Positions 1 through 8,701 of a DNA stretch of 64,000 nt are shown here, one piece after another; the stretch's first letter is position 1; the number at the start of each line of letters is the position of its first letter. The notes beneath the pieces were generated by a model that saw only the letters and a list, made by a program, of their open reading frames with translations, made no database searches and had not been told where the DNA came from. Source of the stretch: Catalinimonas alkaloidigena (lineage in GTDB: Bacteria; Bacteroidota; Bacteroidia; Cytophagales; Cyclobacteriaceae); contig NZ_JAQFIL010000001.1 of NCBI RefSeq assembly GCF_029504655.1, forward strand, positions 749,001 to 813,000. The letters are read 5' to 3'. The translations under genes were made by a program, and so were the position numbers.

Positions 1-753
1 GCTAATGGTGGTATTGTTAGCGATAATACCATCCATTTTCAGCTCCACGCAAATCTCCACAATATCATCTAACTGATGTGGACTGAGGTCGGGAGCGATC
101 TTGAGCAGGATAGGTTTTGCCTTGGGTTTTTGCCGGTTCAGCGAGCTTATATGGTGAAGTAACCGTTTAAGCGGTTCTTTTTCCTGTAGCTCTCTGAGAT
201 CTGGGGTATTAGGTGAGCTTACATTTACCGTAAAATAATCAACCACATCATACAGGGCTTCATAACATTTTTCATAATCATCCTGTGCCTGGGCATTGGG
301 AGTGACTTTGTTCTTCCCAATGTTTCCCCCTACAATAATATCAGACTTTCTCTTCCTCAGTCGTTTAACCGCATCTTTCACGCCTTTGTTATTGAAGCCC
401 ATCCGGTTGACCAGGCTTTCGTCATCAGATAAGCGAAATAAACGTGGCTTAGGATTACCCTCCTGAGGCAAGGGTGTGAGCGTCCCTATTTCCACAAAGC
501 TAAAACCCAGTGCTGCCATGGCATCAATCATTTCCGCATTCTTGTCAAAGCCGGCAGCCAACCCTATCGGGTTCTTGAATTTGAGTCCAAACAATTCTTT
601 TTCCAGCTTGTGGTCTTCCATGCCATACATGCTATGTAAGAGAGAAGCCCCTCCCGGGCTGTGATACAACATTCGCAGCATTCGGGTAGTAAAATGATGC
701 GCACTTTCCGGTGCCATCTGAAAAAGTAAAGGTCTTATGAGTTCTTTATACAC
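1..753 (-). CDS. pyrD: Dihydroorotate dehydrogenase (quinone), class 2, 3' part cut by window edge
   Basis: Oxidises dihydroorotate to orotate in pyrimidine synthesis, passing electrons to membrane quinone. The visible 251 residues show the class 2 N-terminal membrane-binding extension ([11 protein letters not shown]), the FMN-binding stretch [12 protein letters not shown], the motif [12 protein letters not shown] whose second Ser is the catalytic base typical of class 2 enzymes, LKIAPDLS, and DGIIANNTT at the cut edge. The missing part is roughly the last quarter. GTG at 753 is chosen because family members start MYK at this point; TTG at 759 is the alternative. The gene follows xerD by 8 bases on the same strand, so the two are probably cotranscribed. 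Family assignment is secure; only the start and the missing end are uncertain. Confidence 0.95.
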   Translation of the reverse strand, partial: MYKELIRPLLFQMAPESAHHFTTRMLRMLYHSPGGASLLHSMYGMEDHKLEKELFGLKFKNPIGLAAGFDKNAEMIDAMAALGFSFVEIGTLTPLPQEGNPKPRLFRLSDDESLVNRMGFNNKGVKDAVKRLRKRKSDIIVGGNIGKNKVTPNAQAQDDYEKCYEALYDVVDYFTVNVSSPNTPDLRELQEKEPLKRLLHHISSLNRQKPKAKPILLKIAPDLSPHQLDDIVEICVELKMDGIIANNTTIS

Positions 754-761
754 GCTCAATA

Positions 762-1712
762 TCAGTTTGGTGAGTTAAGTCTATCGTCAGCAATAGGTCT
801 GCGGGAACGAGGGTGACAATCAGTAATCACCTGCTTCAGGTAGTCACGATCCAGGTGTGTGTAAATTTCAGTTGTAGTAATAGACACATGGCCCAGCATA
901 TCCTGCACTGCTCTCAAATTTGCCCCTCCCTCAATCAGGTGGGTAGCAAAAGAATGGCGAAAAGTATGGGGACTTACCTTTTTGTTGATGCCGGAGGCTA
1001 ATGCAGCGTCCCTGATGATATAAAAGATCATGACCCGGCTCAGTTTTTTTCCCCTACGGTTAAGAAAAACAAAATTCTCGTGACCCGGCTCAATCTCCAG
1101 GTATTGCCTGATCTCCTGTATATATTGCTTGGTGAATTTTAATGCGTCTTTTCCAATGGGAACAATCCTTTCTTTACTGCCCTTTCCCAAAATTCTTAAG
1201 AAGCCGATATCCTCAAAAATATTATTCATTTTAAGTTCGGTCAACTCGGTCACCCTGAGCCCGGAACTGTAGAGCGTTTCCAGTATCGCCCGGTTTCTAA
1301 GCCCCTCAGCGGTAGAGACATCTATCGCCTCCAAAATACTTTCTATCTCAAAGTAGCTTAAGGTATCAGGCAGCTTACGGTCGAGCCGCGGGCCTTCCAG
1401 TAGTAATGCCGGGTCTTCAGGGATCAAGTCCTGTAGCAGTAGAAATTTGTAGAAGGCTTTGATCCCCGCAAGTATGCGAGCCTGCGTAGCCGCACTTAAG
1501 CCCAGGTCACAGATATGTTGTAGCATCTTCTCCAGATGATCCTGCTGTATGTCCAGAGGAGAAAGATCCAAGTCAGACATTTCTACAAACTGCTGTAGCT
1601 TCTCTATATCGCTGATGTAGGCTTTCAGGGAATTCTCAGAAAGAGAGCGTTCAAGCTTAAGGTAGTCCTCAAACTCGCTCATATATGTTTCCCATGCTTT
1701 ATACTGTGTCAT
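762..1712 (-). CDS. xerD: Tyrosine recombinase XerD, chromosome dimer resolution
   Basis: Site-specific recombinase that acts with XerC at dif to resolve chromosome dimers. The 316 residues comprise an N-terminal SAM-like core-binding domain (about 10-100) and a C-terminal catalytic domain with the full set of catalytic residues: R153 in SGLR, K177 in GKGSKER, H249-x-x-R252 in HTFRH, H275 in LGH and nucleophile Y284 in IYTHLD. Single-copy-style sequence with no integrase neighbours argues for Xer rather than a phage integrase. An in-frame ATG at 1682 is a second possible start. The first ATG is preferred since Bacteroidota homologues carry about a dozen residues before YLKLE and it has AGGAG 11 bases upstream. 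XerC versus XerD cannot be separated with certainty by eye. Confidence 0.9.
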   Translation of the reverse strand: MTQYKAWETYMSEFEDYLKLERSLSENSLKAYISDIEKLQQFVEMSDLDLSPLDIQQDHLEKMLQHICDLGLSAATQARILAGIKAFYKFLLLQDLIPEDPALLLEGPRLDRKLPDTLSYFEIESILEAIDVSTAEGLRNRAILETLYSSGLRVTELTELKMNNIFEDIGFLRILGKGSKERIVPIGKDALKFTKQYIQEIRQYLEIEPGHENFVFLNRRGKKLSRVMIFYIIRDAALASGINKKVSPHTFRHSFATHLIEGGANLRAVQDMLGHVSITTTEIYTHLDRDYLKQVITDCHPRSRRPIADDRLNSPN

Positions 1713-1838
1713 ACCTCAATTTACTCCTTTTGGGTAAGGATAAAAATGCCGGGCTTATGGCAATATAAACGACGAATAATATTCTGCTAAAGCTGCCTCC
1801 AAAAATATTGACTAAAAACGAAAGCTTTCTATTAAAGC

Positions 1839-1846
1839 CAAAGATA
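1839..1846 (-). promoter_or_regulatory. Possible Bacteroidota -7 promoter box for xerD-pyrD
   Basis: Minus-strand TATCTTTG matches the Bacteroidota -7 consensus TAnnTTTG exactly and lies 127 bases upstream of the xerD start. No convincing TTTG -33 element is found at the usual distance, so this is a weak prediction that could arise by chance in AT-rich DNA. Confidence 0.3.
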
Positions 1847-1973
1847 TATTTACAACAATAAATTTAAGGAGTTAAATAAATCCATCTGGCTCCGGCAAAT
1901 TAAAGACATTTTCTAACTTTACAGTACTAAACGATTATGCAGTATATTTTTTTACTTACTGGACACCCAACAT

Positions 1974-2405
1974 ATGAAAGTTCTGATTATTAATGGCCCA
2001 AACCTCAATCTGCTGGGAAAGCGCGAACCCGGTATTTACGGTGCTACTTCTTTTGAAGCGTATTACAAAACGCTTGAGAAAGATTTTGCAGAACTAGCAC
2101 TCAGTTATTTTCAGTCCAATCATGAGGGAGCGATAGTAGATAAGCTGCATGAGACAGGTTTTTCATACGATGGTATCGTAATGAATGCCGCTGCCTATAC
2201 ACATACTTCTGTGGCCATTGCCGATGCCATTTCAGCAATCAAAACTCCAGTGATTGAGGTGCATATTTCCAATGTGCATGCCCGCGAGGCGTTCCGCCAT
2301 CATAGTTATCTGAGTAAAGTATGTGCCGGCGTGATTTTAGGCTTTGGGTTGGAGAGCTATCGTTTGGCAGTACAGTATTTTGCAAATCAAGCCAGATCAC
2401 AATGA
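1974..2405 (+). CDS. aroQ: Type II 3-dehydroquinate dehydratase
   Basis: Dehydrates 3-dehydroquinate to 3-dehydroshikimate in the shikimate pathway for aromatic amino acids; cytosolic dodecamer in characterised members. The 143-residue length is normal. Visible are the N-terminal INGPNLNLLGKREP motif, the flexible catalytic loop with Y22 in GIYG, the conserved SNHEG stretch, AAYTHTSVAI, and general acid H102 in HISNVHAREAFR. It is divergent from xerD with 261 bases between. Its stop overlaps the next start in an ATGA arrangement, implying translational coupling with the aminotransferase downstream. The sequence TAACTTTA at 1914-1921 resembles a -7 box with one mismatch. Confidence 0.96.
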   Translation: MKVLIINGPNLNLLGKREPGIYGATSFEAYYKTLEKDFAELALSYFQSNHEGAIVDKLHETGFSYDGIVMNAAAYTHTSVAIADAISAIKTPVIEVHISNVHAREAFRHHSYLSKVCAGVILGFGLESYRLAVQYFANQARSQ

Positions 2406-3463
2406 TTTCTTTTTATCCCGGCCCTTCCAAAGTATACCCTGAAGTGCCCCGCTATGTACAGGAGGCTTACGAGCAGGGCTTACTGAGTGCCAACCATAGA
2501 AGTTCGGAATTTGTAGCCATTTCTTCCAAGACCATCAAACTGCTTAAAGAGAAACTGCACATACCTCAGGATTATATGGTGTTCTTTACTTCTTCGGCCA
2601 CAGAGTGCTGGGAAATCATTAGTCAGTCACTGGTCAGTGCGGCATCTTTTCATATCTATAATGGAGCGTTTGGGCAAAAATGGTATCAGTACGCACAAAA
2701 ACTCCAACCTGCCGCAAAAGGTTTTAGCTTTGGGTTGAACGAAGTGTTGGAAACAGAAGATGTGACAGTAACGGAAGAAGCAGAACTGATCGCCCTGACC
2801 CATAATGAGACCTCAAACGGGACAGCCATAAGTCAGCAACTGATCGGAGCAGTGAAAAGGCAATATCCTGATAAACTGATAGCAGTAGATGCTACTTCAT
2901 CTATGGCAGGCGTAGCACTGGATTTCAGCCTGGCTGATGTCTGGTACGCTTCTGTACAAAAGTGCTTTGGCCTACCGGCGGGCATGGCAGTACTGATTTG
3001 CTCTCCCCGGGCATTGGAAAAAGCAGCTCGTTTGAAGGAGAACAAGCATTACAATAGCCTGGTATATATGCGGGAAATGATGGATAAGTGGCAGACCACT
3101 TACACTCCTAATGTGTTGAATATCTATTTGCTTAAGCGAGTAATGGAGGCACGACCCGAAATTGAAGATACAGAAAAGGTGCTGCTTAAAAGGTACAGGC
3201 AGTGGATAGAGCTACTAGGAGAGTTAGGTTATGTAAATTTAATGGTGGGCAATGATGAGCTTAGATCCAAAACAGTAATCCCATTAACAGCAGAAAAAGA
3301 AGTAATAGATAAATTGAGAGCTGACAGTAAGCAAGCTGGTATTACATTAGGAAATGGCTATGGCCAATGGAAGGAAAGCAGCCTTCGTATTGCTAACTTT
3401 CCTGCTATTGAAGAATGGGAAATAGAAAAACTCTCCAATTTCCTGAAATCTTTTTCGGTTTAG
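2402..3463 (+). CDS. PLP-dependent class V aminotransferase, SerC-like
   Basis: Fold-type I PLP enzyme of the phosphoserine / alanine-glyoxylate aminotransferase group, 353 residues. The N-terminus FYPGPSKVYP and NHRSSEF correspond to the substrate-binding start of SerC; TSSATECWE is the cofactor phosphate-binding region; DATSSMAG contains the Asp that pairs with the PLP ring; K187 in SVQKCFGLP is the predicted Schiff-base lysine. The ATG at 2402 overlaps the aroQ stop by 4 bases; a longer reading from 2321 would run backwards through aroQ and adds residues with no family counterpart. It is more divergent than textbook SerC, so the amino donor and acceptor are uncertain. Phosphoserine aminotransferase is the leading guess. 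Confidence 0.82.
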   Translation: MISFYPGPSKVYPEVPRYVQEAYEQGLLSANHRSSEFVAISSKTIKLLKEKLHIPQDYMVFFTSSATECWEIISQSLVSAASFHIYNGAFGQKWYQYAQKLQPAAKGFSFGLNEVLETEDVTVTEEAELIALTHNETSNGTAISQQLIGAVKRQYPDKLIAVDATSSMAGVALDFSLADVWYASVQKCFGLPAGMAVLICSPRALEKAARLKENKHYNSLVYMREMMDKWQTTYTPNVLNIYLLKRVMEARPEIEDTEKVLLKRYRQWIELLGELGYVNLMVGNDELRSKTVIPLTAEKEVIDKLRADSKQAGITLGNGYGQWKESSLRIANFPAIEEWEIEKLSNFLKSFSV

Positions 3464-3509
3464 TTTTTTATCACTAGCATTGTGATTTTATAGATAGTAC
3501 GCCACAAAG

Positions 3510-4082
3510 ATGATCCACTGGAAAGAACTGATATCAGTTACACTCATATTATTTTCAGTAATAGATATACTGGGAAGCATCCCTGTCATCATAGAACTTA
3601 GAAAAAAACATGGTCATATACAGTCTGGCAAAGCCACACTGGTAGCCGGCCTGATCATGGTCTCATTTCTGTTTTTAGGTGAATCTATTTTGTCATTGTT
3701 TGGGGTAGATGTAGCTTCGTTTGCTATAGCCGGAGCTATCGTCATGTTCCTGATTGGCATGGAAATGATATTGGGCGTAGAAATATTCAAATCTGAGGCG
3801 GATACCGGTGGAGGGGGAAGCCATTCTATTGTACCTCTGGCTTTTCCTTTGCTGGCGGGAGCAGGTACTATGACTACACTGATCTCCCTTAGGGCAGCCT
3901 TTACCTATCCCAACATTCTACTCGGTATAGTAATTAATCTTATATTAGTGTTTATAGTGCTTAAATCTTCTGCCTGGTTAGAAGACAAATTAGGCCAAGC
4001 AGGGTTTAATATTTTGAGAAAAATTTTTGGCATTATACTATTGTCAATTGCCATCAAACTAGTGAAAAACCAGTTTACCTAA
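3510..4082 (+). CDS. MarC family (UPF0056) integral membrane protein
   Basis: A 190-residue multi-pass inner membrane protein with about six hydrophobic segments (roughly residues 7-25, 42-62, 67-88, 108-128, 136-155 and 168-186). The first segment carries the family signature VIDILGSIPVII, and LAFPLLAGAGTMTT is the second conserved block. The family was once linked to multiple antibiotic resistance, but that role was later withdrawn and the function is unknown. It begins 46 bases after the aminotransferase, and its stop shares one base with the rnhA start (TAATG), so it sits inside the same operon. Confidence 0.88.
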   Translation: MIHWKELISVTLILFSVIDILGSIPVIIELRKKHGHIQSGKATLVAGLIMVSFLFLGESILSLFGVDVASFAIAGAIVMFLIGMEMILGVEIFKSEADTGGGGSHSIVPLAFPLLAGAGTMTTLISLRAAFTYPNILLGIVINLILVFIVLKSSAWLEDKLGQAGFNILRKIFGIILLSIAIKLVKNQFT

Positions 4083-4540
4083 TGATTACAATGTTCACTG
4101 ACGGTGCAGCGAGAGGGAACCCGGGAAGAGGAGGATATGGCACCATACTTATTTATAAAAAACACCGGAAGGAGTTGGCTGCAGGCTACCGTCAGACGAC
4201 TAACAATCGTATGGAACTATTAGCGGTGATCGTGGGTCTGGAAGCGATCAAGAAACCTGACATGAAGGTGAAAATATTCTCTGACTCACAATATGTAGTA
4301 GACGCAATCAATAAGGGTTGGGTATGGAACTGGGAGAAGAAAAATTTTAAAGACAAAAAAAACGCTGACCTCTGGAAGCGCCTTATCCCGCTATTTAAAA
4401 AGCATGATGTAGAGATTAGCTGGATCAAAGGTCACTCCGGTATACCTGAAAATGAACGCTGTGATGAGCTGGCAGTAGCTTGTGCAGACGGCGGCAACCT
4501 ATTGGTAGATGAAGGATATGAGAATAGTATAAGCAAGTAG
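4082..4540 (+). CDS. rnhA: Ribonuclease HI
   Basis: Endonuclease that cleaves the RNA strand of RNA-DNA hybrids, removing R-loops and primers. The 152 residues show the complete DEDD metal site: D7 in MFTDGAARGNPG, E45 in NNRMELLA, D68 in IFSDSQYV and D128 in ERCDELA, plus H117 in WIKGHSG. The basic handle region KKNFKDKKNADLWKR is present as in E. coli-type enzymes. Length is typical, without the N-terminal hybrid-binding domain seen in many Bacteroidota and eukaryotic enzymes. It overlaps MarC upstream by one base and the HepT-like gene downstream by one base if the latter uses GTG. Confidence 0.96.
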   Translation: MITMFTDGAARGNPGRGGYGTILIYKKHRKELAAGYRQTTNNRMELLAVIVGLEAIKKPDMKVKIFSDSQYVVDAINKGWVWNWEKKNFKDKKNADLWKRLIPLFKKHDVEISWIKGHSGIPENERCDELAVACADGGNLLVDEGYENSISK

Positions 4541-4962
4541 TGAACAACTTCCTGTCTCAGGAGTTTTATTTTTTTATGTTACAAAACTATTTTTTAGATA
4601 TGAAGGAAGAAGATCAGATTCACCTGAATAATATCACCACCATGATAAATGAGATTGATGCTTATGTAGCCCATATGGACTACAATCAATTTTCTAAAGA
4701 AGAAAGTGTAAGGCAGTCAGTGGCAGTTAACCTGCAACAGATTGGTGAAGCATCAGATTTGCTTTCTCCTGAGTTCAAAGCTGACTTTACCGAGGTAGAC
4801 TATCGTGTGCTGGATGTGCTGAAAAGAGCCAAGTTTAATGAGGCAATGGAAGTAGACCACCGCCAGATCTGGAATGTGATACAAAATGACTTACCGGAAT
4901 TCCGTAATATGATAGAAACCCGTTCTGAGCAAATGGACAAAGATGAGCAGCCGGGTGAATAA
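4540..4962 (+). CDS. HepT-like (DUF86-type) small protein with degenerate RNase motif
   Basis: A helical 140-residue protein that aligns by eye with the HepT/DUF86 toxin fold: FSKEESVRQSVAVNLQQIGEAS matches the conserved helix with IGEA, and VDHRQIWNVIQNDLPEF matches the C-terminal helix. The catalytic Rx4HxY motif that should precede VD is replaced: the Arg-Asn pair reads K95-R96, His reads N100 and Tyr reads A102. No MntA nucleotidyltransferase antitoxin gene adjoins it. It may therefore be a domesticated, non-nucleolytic relative. Start is uncertain: GTG 4540 overlaps the rnhA stop, while ATG 4576 or ATG 4600 would remove a leader lacking in relatives. It ends a housekeeping operon before a shared terminator. 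Confidence 0.65.
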   Translation: MNNFLSQEFYFFMLQNYFLDMKEEDQIHLNNITTMINEIDAYVAHMDYNQFSKEESVRQSVAVNLQQIGEASDLLSPEFKADFTEVDYRVLDVLKRAKFNEAMEVDHRQIWNVIQNDLPEFRNMIETRSEQMDKDEQPGE

Positions 4963-5065
4963 ATAGAGTTATTTGCCTGATTGGCGTTACAAATGCACGC
5001 GAGTTTCATCGCCAGATTTTAGCTATCCTGTCTTGCGCTCGTTTGCAAGGTGTGCATTTAATGCT

Positions 5066-5103
5066 AAAAAAATCCTCCTGAAGAGACTCAGGAGGATTTT
5101 TTA
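5066..5103. terminator. Bidirectional intrinsic terminator between HepT-like gene and degP
   Basis: An 11-bp perfect stem (AATCCTCCTGA at 5071-5081 with its complement at 5088-5098) closes a 6-base loop and is flanked by an A run on the left and a T run on the right. It can therefore terminate both the plus-strand operon ending at 4962 and the minus-strand degP ending at 5125. Confidence 0.92.
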
Positions 5104-5124
5104 ATTTGTACTACTTCCACTTTC

Positions 5125-6618
5125 TTAGAGTGGTAATCCGTAGTATTGCTTTTCATCAGGTGAGTCAGGGTAAACACCTTCTACCAATACTCCACCTCTT
5201 TCGTTTTGAATGACTTCAGTAAGGTCATCTACGTCTGTAACAGCCTTACCTGCTACTCCGGTGATGATAAATCCAGGGCGGATGCCTTGCTGTCTTAGCT
5301 TACCGGCAAATGTTCTGACAACTTTTACACCACCACTCACATTCAACTCATCCGCTTCTTCTTCAGTTAGCGACTGAAATTCCGCGCCAAGGTCTTCTAA
5401 AGCTTCTACGCGCTCTTTGGCAGCGAGCGTGGTAGTTCCATCTAGTGTTTTGAGTGTCATTTCATATTCCTGGCGCTCTCCATCACGAAGTATGATAACA
5501 TTCACTTCATCACCCGGGCGTTTTCTTCCTATGTAAGAAAGCAGGTCAGAAGTCTGGGCGATTTTCTTGTTATCTACCTGAATGATAACGTCTCCCTGTT
5601 CAATGCCAGCAGAGGCAGCAGAACCACTTTCTACAACATCGGCTACATATACACCCTGATTAGTAGAAAGATCATACTCTTCAGCCATAGCAGCATTTAC
5701 TTCCTGTATACTTACGCCCAGGAATCCTCTCTGTACACTTCCGTATTCTTTCAGGTCGCTTACCACTTTGGCGGCAATATTAGTAGGAACTGCAAACGCA
5801 TAACCTGCATACGCACCAGTCGGGCTGGCAATCGCGGAGTTGATACCAATGAGGTCACCATCAAGGTTAACCAATGCACCACCGCTATTACCCGGATTTA
5901 CCGCTGCATCCGTCTGAATGAAAGATTCAATGGCATATTGCTCATCACGAAGAATGTTAATGTTTCTTCCTGTAGCGCTTACAATACCGGCAGTAACTGT
6001 TGAATTAAGTCCTCTGAAAGGGTTGCCTATCGCAGCTACCCACTGTCCTACCTTTACATCATCTGAATTAGCAAACTTCAGGAAAGGCAATGCTTCTTCG
6101 TCAATTTTGATCAAAGCTAAGTCAGTAGTTGGGTCAGTACCAATGACAGTAGCGACATAACTTCTGTTATCTACCAATACTACAGTAAGCTCATCAGCAT
6201 CAGCCACCACATGATTGTTGGTAATGATATAACCATCATCACTGATGATTACTCCTGAGCCAGAACCTACACGAGGCTGACGTTGCCCCTGCTGAGGCAA
6301 CTGATCTCCGAAGAAATCTCTGAAAAACTCAGGAATTTGTTGTTGCTGCTGGCCATTATAGGCCTGAGCCTCCTGCTTTGAGGTAATATGTACAACCGCC
6401 GGAGTTGCTTTTTCAGCCGCAAGGGTAAAATCAAACGGGGCTTCAGCTGCACTGCTCGCGCTAGTGTCATCATCATAATAACTGGCTGAAACCGCCGGAA
6501 AAGCATCTGCCTCTGACTGGTTTTTGTTAAATTTATCTCCTGCAAAATACAAGAAGGCTGCGATAGTGATCAGACTGGCTATCACCGCCGAAATAACTGG
6601 AGTGATTATATTTTTCAT
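5125..6618 (-). CDS. degP: DegP/HtrA-type periplasmic serine protease with two PDZ domains
   Basis: Envelope quality-control protease and chaperone. The 497 residues begin with a single hydrophobic segment (about 5-26), which could be an uncleaved anchor or signal. The trypsin-like domain carries the triad H136 (NNHVVAD), D166 (DPTTDLALIKI) and S245 (VNPGNSGGAL). PDZ1 spans roughly 290-385 beginning GFLGVSIQEV; PDZ2 is shorter, about 420-490, with GFIITGVAGKAV. A Gln-rich stretch at 90-113 corresponds to the flexible LA-loop region of DegP. The gene stands alone on the minus strand behind a 351-base divergent intergenic region. DegP versus DegQ or DegS naming is by resemblance only. Confidence 0.94.
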   Translation of the reverse strand: MKNIITPVISAVIASLITIAAFLYFAGDKFNKNQSEADAFPAVSASYYDDDTSASSAAEAPFDFTLAAEKATPAVVHITSKQEAQAYNGQQQQQIPEFFRDFFGDQLPQQGQRQPRVGSGSGVIISDDGYIITNNHVVADADELTVVLVDNRSYVATVIGTDPTTDLALIKIDEEALPFLKFANSDDVKVGQWVAAIGNPFRGLNSTVTAGIVSATGRNINILRDEQYAIESFIQTDAAVNPGNSGGALVNLDGDLIGINSAIASPTGAYAGYAFAVPTNIAAKVVSDLKEYGSVQRGFLGVSIQEVNAAMAEEYDLSTNQGVYVADVVESGSAASAGIEQGDVIIQVDNKKIAQTSDLLSYIGRKRPGDEVNVIILRDGERQEYEMTLKTLDGTTTLAAKERVEALEDLGAEFQSLTEEEADELNVSGGVKVVRTFAGKLRQQGIRPGFIITGVAGKAVTDVDDLTEVIQNERGGVLVEGVYPDSPDEKQYYGLPL

Positions 6619-6969
6619 TATATATTTAATGTTTGGGTTTAACTTAGCATCGGAAAAATTTATTACTATCCAATAACATACATACTACTTACTTATTGTG
6701 TAAAACTGGATAGTGTTTGCTCAGGTCAAGGATTTTATGGAAGTTCTATGCAAAACAACATTATATGCTGATAACTTATAGTTCCATATCCATAGCCCTA
6801 ATCTTTCTTTCTCTTTGCTATCTTACTCACAATGATAATACCATCGTAAAAGTTCTTTTTTGTTCTTAAGATATTAAGTCAAAATGTCAAGAAAAACTTG
6901 ATTTATGTAAAATTGTCATGAATAGGTTGTCATATTGTATAAATAAAATCATAAACAGGTATACTACAC
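6619..6969. other. Divergent intergenic region between degP and the flavoprotein gene
   Basis: This 351-base AT-rich stretch has no gene. It must carry promoters for both flanking genes. The only structure noticed is an 8-bp inverted repeat, ACTATCCA at 6665-6672 with TGGATAGT at 6707-6714, about 50 bases upstream of degP. No TAnnTTTG match was found upstream of either gene. Confidence 0.6.
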
Positions 6970-8400
6970 ATGGAGAAATATGATGCAGTAGTAGTCGGTA
7001 GTGGTCCCAATGGTTATGCGGCTGGAATCAGGTTGCTCCAGGCTGGCTATTCAGTATTAATATTAGAAGCAAATGCTCAAAGTGGAGGGGGGGCGCGTTC
7101 CTCCGCACTTACTCTACCAGGCTATATACATGACATAGGCTCCGCTATACACCCGCTGGCTTATGCATCACCTTTCTTTAAGACTTTACCTCTTGAGCAG
7201 TTTGGCTTAAAGTGGCTTTACTCTGAAGCAGCGCTGGCCCATCCTCTTGAGCATGGTGAAACCCTCTTGATGTATCAGGATCTGAATAAAACGGCCGCGC
7301 AACTGGGCAGAGACACAGGCGCCTATACCAGACTTATGCAGCCTGCGGTAGAAAATTGGGATCAAATCGCTCCTGATTTTCTGGGAAACTTACGCTGGCC
7401 CAGCCACCCTCTCAAGCTGGCTCAGTTTGGCTTACGCGCAGTGCAGCCTTTAAGCCTACTGAATAAAATTTCTTTCAAAGAGGAACGTACCAAAGCATTG
7501 ATGGCGGGCCTGGCAGCCCATGCTATGCTGCCTCTGAGCAAATGGGCTTCCTCAGGGATCGCCATGGTACTGGGAGTTTTGGCGCATAAGGTAGGTTGGC
7601 CTTTTCCGGAAGGAGGAGCGCAATCTATCACCAATGCACTTGACAGTTTATATAAGTCATTGGGCGGAGAGATACGCCTGAATACAAAAGTAAGTACAGT
7701 ATCGGATATCCCTCCTTGCAAGATAATCATGCTGGACACTGCTCCCCAACTTTTGCTGGATATGAAAGGAATTCGCCTTCCCTGGGTTTATCGACAGGAT
7801 CTAAAGCGCTATCAGTATGGCCAGGGAATATTTAAGCTGGATTGGGCATTGCGTGAACCTGTACCTTTTACCAATAAGGATTGCCTGAAAGCGGCTACTG
7901 TGCATTTTGGACCTACATATGGGGAAATAGCCAGATCAGAAAAAGAGATATGGAAGGGAAAACATCCTGAAAAGCCCTATGTGTTATTCGTACAGCCTTC
8001 CCTTTTTGACAAAAGCCGTGCGCCGGAAGGCAAGCATACTGCCTGGGCTTACTGCCATGTGCCCCGCTATTCTGAACAGGACATGACTGAGGTGATTGAA
8101 AACCAGATAGAACGCTTTGCCCCGGGTTTCAAAGATGTGATACTGGAAAGACATAGCATGAATACCAGGGCTGTGCAGCAGATCAGTACTAATTATATAG
8201 GGGGAGATATCAATTGCGGTGCGCAGACACTCAATCAACAGTTTACCCGCCCTGTGTATCGCCTTAACCCTTATCGTACGCCGGTGACAGGCATGTATAT
8301 ATGTTCATCAGCGACTCCTCCCGGAGGTGGCGTACATGGTATGGGAGGCTTCCATGCTGCTGAAACCGCGATCAGAGATTTACAGAGAAATAAGCTATAG
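6970..8400 (+). CDS. Phytoene desaturase-like FAD-dependent oxidoreductase
   Basis: Flavoprotein of the CrtI / COG1233 family, 476 residues. The N-terminal dinucleotide-binding motif VVVGSGPNGYAAGIRLL is followed by the acidic ribose-binding end LILEAN and SGGGARSS. The C-terminus CSSATPPGGGVHGMGGFHAAETA is the conserved FAD-contact block of this family. In carotenoid producers such proteins desaturate or isomerise polyenes, but this member is closer to the broad group that includes PYROXD2, whose substrates are mostly unknown. No crtB, crtY or other carotenoid gene adjoins it, so a carotenoid role is not supported by context. It has no signal peptide and is transcribed alone. Confidence 0.82.
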   Translation: MEKYDAVVVGSGPNGYAAGIRLLQAGYSVLILEANAQSGGGARSSALTLPGYIHDIGSAIHPLAYASPFFKTLPLEQFGLKWLYSEAALAHPLEHGETLLMYQDLNKTAAQLGRDTGAYTRLMQPAVENWDQIAPDFLGNLRWPSHPLKLAQFGLRAVQPLSLLNKISFKEERTKALMAGLAAHAMLPLSKWASSGIAMVLGVLAHKVGWPFPEGGAQSITNALDSLYKSLGGEIRLNTKVSTVSDIPPCKIIMLDTAPQLLLDMKGIRLPWVYRQDLKRYQYGQGIFKLDWALREPVPFTNKDCLKAATVHFGPTYGEIARSEKEIWKGKHPEKPYVLFVQPSLFDKSRAPEGKHTAWAYCHVPRYSEQDMTEVIENQIERFAPGFKDVILERHSMNTRAVQQISTNYIGGDINCGAQTLNQQFTRPVYRLNPYRTPVTGMYICSSATPPGGGVHGMGGFHAAETAIRDLQRNKL

Positions 8401-8701
8401 GCTTTTTCACAAATAGTACATATTCCTTCAAAGGCTATGAGACTCAATAATTCAACTATTCCTGAAAATTAAGCGTAGGGCTCATTTTAGGAGATATGAT
8501 ATCTGCTATACTGTCTTCTTTTATTCTTAGATGAAGAAATCCTTATCTCTACTACATACCGGGCTGAAGAAAAGAGTTCGTATGCTTTCTTTCCATCAGT
8601 CATAAAGCCTCCTTGCCAGGAAAATAGGAGAAACCCCTAGAGGCTTACCCCTCTTTCTCGCAAAAATACCTAACTTACCAGGATATTAAACTACACAACT
8701 C
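8401..8701. other. Intergenic region before the OmpH-like gene
   Basis: About 300 bases without a coding region. A perfect 13-base palindrome, AGATATgATATCT, lies at 8492-8504, and a short hairpin AGAGG/CCTCT lies near 8640. Neither can be tied to a known regulator. No clear terminator follows the flavoprotein gene. Confidence 0.5.

Noticed and set aside
476..664. Open frame opposite pyrD
   Set aside because: It is antisense to a well-conserved pyrD reading frame and shows no domain.
4991..5059. AAATGCAC / GTGCATTT inverted repeat after the HepT-like gene
   Set aside because: 8-bp arms 53 bases apart are weak, and the nearby strong terminator explains the region.
6267..6355. Gln-rich run in DegP as a repeat expansion
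   Set aside because: It matches the flexible LA-loop region of DegP-type proteases and uses mixed codons.
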